From: a virus
Direction: 5' to 3' (one strand)
Length of the DNA: 38,377 nucleotides
IMG/VR virus record: IMGVR_UViG_3300030385_002220
Location: 1-38,377 of that record
Positions 32,878 through 38,377 of the stretch are shown one piece after another (position 1 is the first letter of the stretch; the number at the start of each line of letters is the position of its first letter). The position numbers and the translations under genes are program-made. A model generated the notes under the pieces. It ran no database searches, was not told the origin of the DNA, and saw only the letters and a program-made list of their open reading frames with translations.

Positions 32878-35800
32878 ATGGAAAAAAATATAACTAAATT
32901 ATATAGCGTTTTAAAAAGAGACGGTTTTTATACTAAATCTTTAAAGGAGTTTATAAAACAATTTGAAGACCCTTCTTATCAAGATAAAGTCTTTAATGTT
33001 GTAACTCGATCGCGACTATTTACTAAAAGCAAAGAAGAGTTTTTAAACACTTATAGCGTAAAAAAAAAAGACACTACGGAATTACCTTCGGAAACTGGTT
33101 CTTCGGAATCATCCGAAACACCTGAAACATTTGAAGTTGAGGGCCAAGAAATTTCTCGAGATCAGTTTATAGCAGAAGAAGATAAAAACCAAAAAATACC
33201 AGGGATAAACCTTGACCCTTTTCATAGACCTAATCAATATAGTGGATCTACTCGCCAAATCAATGTAGCTTACGAACCCAGAGAGAGTGGGAATTTAGAA
33301 ACCATTTCAGTACCTAAAGGTGCATCAAAGTTTGAAGAAGCTTTAGCCACCATAAACGCCTACCAAATAGATGTAGAAGAATCAGAAGCAGAAGCTCGTT
33401 TAAACTATTTGTTTAATGACTTTGGATTTACTTTTGAGCAAGGAGGAGGTGGTATACTTCAAGGGTTTGATTCTATTACAGTTACTGCGCCTAATGGTAA
33501 ATCAAAAGCTTTTAATCTTGATCCAGTAATGGGTGATATATTTTCAGGAGAAACCAGTGTTGCAAACGCAATGAGACAATGGATGAGAGCGAATCAAACG
33601 GAATCATCTCGAGAAAAAAACATTATTCTTTCTAATGACGAGCAGTATAGAATTTTTTATTCTATGCAAGGTGTGCAGGAGGCTGTAAACTCTTTACAAA
33701 AAGATGAAAATAAATTTAAAGAAAGACAAGCAGATTTTCTCACTCAGCGCAATGAATGGATGCAGAAACAAGAGTTTTATAATGCCGTAGACCCAAACAG
33801 CTACCAAGCTCTGGAATTTAAAGATGAATATTTAGCACATAAAGAACAAGGAAAGCAAATAGATGCTCTTAAAGATAATCTTATTCTTGATATTCAACAG
33901 TTTAAGCAATATAGCGATGTCATTCTTACGCAAGCAGGAAAATATGTAGACTATAAAAGTAAAAAATCAGGTGGTTGGGAATTTTATCCAAAACAAATCT
34001 GGAACGCCATGATGAATACAGTGGGAGGAATGGTATCCACAGTAGCAGGGTTGGCTATAGATGTTGCCGCAGAAGGTATTGAGATTTTAGGCTTCGGGGC
34101 ATTCCCAGGCGTGGGAGATGTTCAGGAATTTTTAGGGTTTGATAACACCATGGGTCAAAGTCAAGAGGATTTTCAGCAAGACTATTTAAATGTGTTAGAA
34201 AATAACAGGCCCGAAATATACCAAAACATAATTGCTAAATATCCAGGGATAAGGGATGGTAAGATAGAAGACTTTAGTCAAGTAAGAGAATTTACAAAAA
34301 AACTAATGGGAACAGTGTCCAGGATAAAAAACCAAGGGAAATATGAGGAGGGAGAAGCTTTATTAGGAAAGGACATTAGCGGAATTACAGAGGAAGAAGA
34401 GATTGCAGAATTAGCTCGAGACCAACACATAAAAAGAATTAAAGATATAGTTAAAGGAAGACCTGCATCAGCTAAAGATAAAGATGGGAATCTAATTGGA
34501 TATGAAGCAAAAAATTGGACAGGACTACGAAATATATTTACAGATTATTTAGGATTTAGCGATGTAGCTGAAGAGGCAGATATGGCGGTGAGAAGCAGAG
34601 GTGGAGCTGCGGCATTTTTATGGAAAGGTTTATTAGGAGGCATGGAAAGCCTACCTGCATTAGTAGCATTTGGAAGAAAGGGTGTAATGAAAAGTCCTAA
34701 GAAAACTCACAACGCTTTGCAGAAAATGGCGGCTAATACAAAAGCATATTTACTTTCTCCTCACGGTATGCAAAGATCTTTGCAAATGTCAGGATTTATT
34801 ACCGATGGTATAAATAAAGAAATTGAAAACAATCCAGCATTTGCCTACGTCTCAGAACAACAAAAGAAAAACATCTTACTACCTGTTGCAGTAACCAGTT
34901 CAATTTTAGAGGTAGCAGGTTTTAGGAATTTAGAAACAGGAACAAACTTTACAGGAGCTGCTTTAAAAATGGCTTTAGGGCAAACCACAAGAAGGACAAC
35001 TGCTAAAGAATTTAGTAAAATTGTAAGTGATGTAGTAACTAATCCTTGGAAAAAAGGAGCGCTAAGAATTTTATCGGCAGGAACTGCTGAGTTTGAAACA
35101 GGATTATTACAACAGCTAAGTGAATTTGAAATAAAAAGACTTTATGATTTAGTAAACAACAATGAATTTAATACTCCTGCCATGTGGAGCAAAGAGTATG
35201 GAGGAAAAGTATTAGAAGCAGGATTGTTAGAAGCTATTGGAGGTGCAGCTTTAGGTTCAGTGGCGGCAATGCATGAGGCGGCTACCAGTGACAACTTACA
35301 GAGCATTAGCAATGATATGTTTGAATTATTTAATAGTGTAGTGGATGATAAGAATTTTAAAACCATCTATGTTGCTGACTTAAAACAACAGGTTATTACC
35401 GAAGAACTAACGCAAGAAGAGGCCGATGTATTACTCTATCAGTTTAATCAATTAGCAGGGATTAAAGGTCAAATACCTTCCGATATGAACGCGGATAATA
35501 AGAAAAAAGCAATAGCACTACTTTTAAGAAAACAGGAGTTACAAAACCAAGTAGAAGGAAAAGATGAATCTTTAACTCGTAAGAAAAGAGATGAAATAAA
35601 AGCTATTGATAATGAAATGGCTATACTTTCTCAAGAGAGTGTTAAAGATATAGAGGATCTTCAGAAGGGAAGAAAAGGAATAAAAGTAGAGGTTACTGAA
35701 GAAGATGCAATAGAAGAACTTAAGCAAGAAGGGGTGGAAAATCCATCTCCAAAACAAATAAAAGAAAAACAAGATGCCATTTATAAGCGAAGCACAGAGA

Positions 35801-38377
35801 CGCTGGATGCACAAGAATCTACCGAAGATAGCGGCCAGGTGGGAGAAGGCGTATCCCAGCAAGAACCTTCCCAAGAGGGCGAGACCGAAGTCGAGACTGA
35901 AGACGGGGCGAAGACCCAGGAGGAAGTAGATTTAGATAGAGAAGCGCAAGAAGACGCAGATTTAGAACAAGTTCTGGGTGACACTAATCAAACAGAAGAA
36001 GAGGTTGGTGATAATCTATTCAGAAACACTAAAGGAAAAACTATAGACGATACTCAGAATCGTAAAGAAAAAAACACTATATATAGACGAGCTAAAAGAG
36101 GAGCTAAGTTTATAAGAAAACTTCTCCCTGGAGTGTCTATCACTTTATATGACGATAACGATGTATATAACAAAGCGGCTGGTAAGGAAAAAGGATTTAG
36201 TGAGCCAGGTACATATGATCCAGGGTCTCGTAAAATAATGATTAACGTATCAGTGGCAGCTAAACTGGGAAGAACAGGTGTGATAGCTCATGAAATAGGT
36301 CACGCTGTTCTTGTAGAAACCTTAAAAAAAGCTGGGGCTAACGCAGTGATGGCAAGGAAAGTTACTCGTAGATTAATAGAGGCAGTATATAAATCAGGAA
36401 ACCTTTCTAAAGCAGATAAAGCAAAGATAGAGGCATTTATAGCTGCTGGTAAATACGAAGAAAATATAAGAGATGAAGAGCGTTTTGCAGAGGTGGTTAA
36501 AATAATAGCCACACACTTTAACAACTTTAGTCCAGCCAATAAAACCAAAATCAGAAGATTATTAGATAAATTAATAGATGCTCTTCCCAACAAAGTTAAA
36601 GCCGCTTTAAACAGGTTAGGTTTTGATGTTATGACCGCTACAGATAATGAGATAATTCAATTCTTACAAACTATAGGAACAAAAATAGGAGCAGGAGTAG
36701 AGGCAGAAGCAAAAGACGTAAAGGTTTTAAAGAAAATAGTAAAAGAAGAAAAAGCTGACACTAAGCCTAAAACAAAGCCTAAAAAACCGAAGAGTGAAGT
36801 AAAAGAAAAAGAAAAGGCTGACACTAAGCCTAAAACAAAGCCTAAAAAACGGAAGAGGATGGAGATTAGTTTTCCATTCTTGGCTATTCAAGATTTGGAA
36901 AAAGGAATAGCTCTGATAAAACAAAGGTTAGCTTGGGAGGTTAAACAAAAAAATTATACCTTCTTGGATGGAACTGGGTACAAGAACGAAGCAGAGTTAA
37001 GGGAATATGCCCGAGAGCTTATTCGTGAATACAAAGCTGCAATAGCTGACATAAAAAAAGGTAAAATTCCTAATGAACCACGAGTATGGGGGGATAAAAT
37101 TGGCTGGAGTAGAAGATCTAACAAGGTGTATAACGAGTATTTAGCTAAATGGGAGGCTAAACAACTGGCTAACGAGCAAGTTAAAAACAAGCAAGCTAAA
37201 AAAAGTTTAGCAAGAAGAAGGCTGGAGTTAGGGGAGGAGTATCAAATGAGAGGAGACTATATAAACAATCTAAACTTTGACTTACAGCAATTAGAAAAAA
37301 AGGCGGCTGAAGTAAACTTATTGGTAAGGCCTACTTATAATGAAGTCACAGGTCAGCTAAATGGATACCGTTTTACAACTCTGGATGGAGCACACATTAA
37401 CCCGATGGAAGTAGAGCAGGAGTGGAATAGAAGATCAAATAGAATCGCAGACGGAGCAGACGGAGAGAATTTAATTAAGGCAGGAAACAATATACTTGAA
37501 ATAGTGAAGATAGCTATTGATAATGGTTTTACCAACGACACTATAAAAAGATATTTAAAAAGAAAAAATTATAGTACAACAGAAATTAATGAAGCTCTTA
37601 AAATAACTACACAAGGAATATTTGAAACCCTTCCTAAGAGTTTTGCTAATCTTCCAGGAGGGATAAAGACTGGGCTAACATTAATGATGAAGATTAGTAG
37701 TAAATATATTCAGATCACTGACACTAACAGGAAGAATAAAAATTACAATGAGAAGTTAGAAAAGAAAGCGGCTAAAGGAAAGGCAGAATCGACATGGTAT
37801 CTTAAGTTAAGAGAAGTGAAAGATGACACTCAAATAATGAATGAAGTGGTGGAGTATGCAAGAACCCTGCCAGAGTATAAAAGCGCAGGGAATAATACTT
37901 CCTTAGCTCTTCTTGTTGAGCGTGATGTAATGCTGGCCTTAAACCCAACTCCTAATAACTATAGTGCGCCTCAAGTCAGAGCGTTAACTCAAATTCTCAA
38001 AGGTAAAGCGTTTGCTCAATTAGAAATAAGACAAGCGCAAAAGTTTTTAAGAAACTTTATGAGATCGGTTTTGCCTCGAGATTTATACGGGAAAGGAGAA
38101 GTAATAAGCTTAATAGATAAAGTTAATGCTATTAAAACCAAAGAAGAACTTCCTGCCGTAGTAAAAGAAGTGTTAGACGTGGTAACCAAAAAAGCTAATA
38201 AAAGCTATATGGCTTCCATCTTTAATATTCTTAACAGAAAGACAAGAAAAATTGAATCAGGAAGATATAAAGGAAAGATAATAAGTGAAAACATAAGGCA
38301 AAGAATTAAAGATATTAATGCAATGATAGCTGATCCAGAGTCTGGATTCAAAGCTATCAAAAAAAGAATAAATGAGC
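32878..38377 (+). CDS. Giant multidomain virion protein with zinc-protease domain, 3' end beyond window
   Basis: The frame is open from the ATG, three bases after the previous stop, to the right edge: 1833 codons without a stop. Residues ~13-30 and 43-60 repeat a GFYTKSLKEF / RLFTKSKEEF unit typical of giant flavophage virion proteins. A coiled coil lies near 275-350. Hydrophobic Gly/Ala-rich segments near 375-412, 578-600 and 778-802 could enter a membrane. An acidic linker covers ~968-1040. Residues ~1060-1210 form a zincin domain: TYDPGSRKIMINVSVAA, HEIGH at 1138-1142 (two His ligands and catalytic Glu), and EERFAE (E1201 or E1205 as third-ligand candidate). A Lys/Pro linker repeat (~1290-1325) and a long charged helical tail follow. 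Probably packaged and ejected, like T7 gp16. The target of the protease is unknown. Confidence 0.75.
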   Translation, partial: MEKNITKLYSVLKRDGFYTKSLKEFIKQFEDPSYQDKVFNVVTRSRLFTKSKEEFLNTYSVKKKDTTELPSETGSSESSETPETFEVEGQEISRDQFIAEEDKNQKIPGINLDPFHRPNQYSGSTRQINVAYEPRESGNLETISVPKGASKFEEALATINAYQIDVEESEAEARLNYLFNDFGFTFEQGGGGILQGFDSITVTAPNGKSKAFNLDPVMGDIFSGETSVANAMRQWMRANQTESSREKNIILSNDEQYRIFYSMQGVQEAVNSLQKDENKFKERQADFLTQRNEWMQKQEFYNAVDPNSYQALEFKDEYLAHKEQGKQIDALKDNLILDIQQFKQYSDVILTQAGKYVDYKSKKSGGWEFYPKQIWNAMMNTVGGMVSTVAGLAIDVAAEGIEILGFGAFPGVGDVQEFLGFDNTMGQSQEDFQQDYLNVLENNRPEIYQNIIAKYPGIRDGKIEDFSQVREFTKKLMGTVSRIKNQGKYEEGEALLGKDISGITEEEEIAELARDQHIKRIKDIVKGRPASAKDKDGNLIGYEAKNWTGLRNIFTDYLGFSDVAEEADMAVRSRGGAAAFLWKGLLGGMESLPALVAFGRKGVMKSPKKTHNALQKMAANTKAYLLSPHGMQRSLQMSGFITDGINKEIENNPAFAYVSEQQKKNILLPVAVTSSILEVAGFRNLETGTNFTGAALKMALGQTTRRTTAKEFSKIVSDVVTNPWKKGALRILSAGTAEFETGLLQQLSEFEIKRLYDLVNNNEFNTPAMWSKEYGGKVLEAGLLEAIGGAALGSVAAMHEAATSDNLQSISNDMFELFNSVVDDKNFKTIYVADLKQQVITEELTQEEADVLLYQFNQLAGIKGQIPSDMNADNKKKAIALLLRKQELQNQVEGKDESLTRKKRDEIKAIDNEMAILSQESVKDIEDLQKGRKGIKVEVTEEDAIEELKQEGVENPSPKQIKEKQDAIYKRSTETLDAQESTEDSGQVGEGVSQQEPSQEGETEVETEDGAKTQEEVDLDREAQEDADLEQVLGDTNQTEEEVGDNLFRNTKGKTIDDTQNRKEKNTIYRRAKRGAKFIRKLLPGVSITLYDDNDVYNKAAGKEKGFSEPGTYDPGSRKIMINVSVAAKLGRTGVIAHEIGHAVLVETLKKAGANAVMARKVTRRLIEAVYKSGNLSKADKAKIEAFIAAGKYEENIRDEERFAEVVKIIATHFNNFSPANKTKIRRLLDKLIDALPNKVKAALNRLGFDVMTATDNEIIQFLQTIGTKIGAGVEAEAKDVKVLKKIVKEEKADTKPKTKPKKPKSEVKEKEKADTKPKTKPKKRKRMEISFPFLAIQDLEKGIALIKQRLAWEVKQKNYTFLDGTGYKNEAELREYARELIREYKAAIADIKKGKIPNEPRVWGDKIGWSRRSNKVYNEYLAKWEAKQLANEQVKNKQAKKSLARRRLELGEEYQMRGDYINNLNFDLQQLEKKAAEVNLLVRPTYNEVTGQLNGYRFTTLDGAHINPMEVEQEWNRRSNRIADGADGENLIKAGNNILEIVKIAIDNGFTNDTIKRYLKRKNYSTTEINEALKITTQGIFETLPKSFANLPGGIKTGLTLMMKISSKYIQITDTNRKNKNYNEKLEKKAAKGKAESTWYLKLREVKDDTQIMNEVVEYARTLPEYKSAGNNTSLALLVERDVMLALNPTPNNYSAPQVRALTQILKGKAFAQLEIRQAQKFLRNFMRSVLPRDLYGKGEVISLIDKVNAIKTKEELPAVVKEVLDVVTKKANKSYMASIFNILNRKTRKIESGRYKGKIISENIRQRIKDINAMIADPESGFKAIKKRINE
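36754..36857 (+). repeat. 41-base direct repeat with 63-base period (Lys/Pro linker)
   Basis: Bases 36754-36794 and 36817-36857 are identical except one C/G change at 36788/36851. They encode two copies of ADTKPKTKPKK inside the giant ORF, just after the zincin domain. The repeat forms a basic flexible linker. Confidence 0.85.

Noticed and set aside
32878-38377. Virion RNA polymerase in the giant ORF, as in crAss-like phages
   Set aside because: No DxDxD-type catalytic motif is visible in the 1833 residues present; it could still lie beyond the window edge.

Overview
This window looks like the virion-structure region of a tailed phage with podovirus-like architecture that infects a Bacteroidota host, most likely a marine flavobacterium. 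The DNA is AT-rich. All 25 genes that I can support lie on the + strand and are tightly packed, often overlapping or separated by a few bases. Start codons sit behind A/T-rich leaders with no Shine-Dalgarno sequence, and most of the longer gaps carry TAnnTTTG, the -7 element of Bacteroidota housekeeping promoters. The gene order (large terminase, portal, scaffold, major capsid, two connector rings, a very large tail protein, internal virion proteins) and several motifs resemble crAss-like phages (Crassvirales) and related flavobacterial podoviruses. That placement is inferred from recalled family features, not from a search.

Layout. Bases 1-8055 hold the end of one adhesin-like gene (cut by the left edge), a huge repetitive 1829-residue fibre and a small beta-rich protein. 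Bases 8065-10148 carry three paralogous structural proteins with a coiled-coil gene between the second and third. Bases 10153-11155 hold two small unknown genes and a protein that looks like a tandem GroES-like barrel. Bases 11145-16414 are the packaging block: a small TerS-position protein, large terminase, portal and a basic protein. Bases 16472-19079 hold the scaffold and major capsid protein, closed by a terminator. Bases 19161-20268 hold a conserved capsid-adjacent protein and a one-gene unit with its own promoter element and terminator. Bases 20333-29528 encode two connector ring proteins, the 1690-residue muzzle/stabilisation-type tail protein and two companions. Bases 29536-38377 hold a cupin-fold protein, a T7 gp14-like internal protein, a second internal/cargo-type protein and a giant ORF that runs off the right edge.

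How the genes work together. Terminase packages DNA through the portal into a shell built from the scaffold and capsid proteins. The ring proteins and the large muzzle protein close the portal and form the short tail. The fibres and the triplicated proteins probably contact the host surface. The last three genes have the order and properties of ejection proteins: a membrane-anchored alanine-rich protein, a helical protein, and a giant multidomain protein with an embedded HEIGH zinc-protease motif. No replication, lysis, integrase, tRNA or CRISPR genes are visible. No stretch longer than 300 bases lacks a gene.

Most interesting points: the giant terminal ORF with its zincin domain and GC-rich acidic linker; the tandem GroES-like protein; an insert module shared by a ring protein and the muzzle; a Cys/GWY module shared by the muzzle and its neighbour; and a set of near-identical TATCTTTG promoter elements dividing the region into transcription units.
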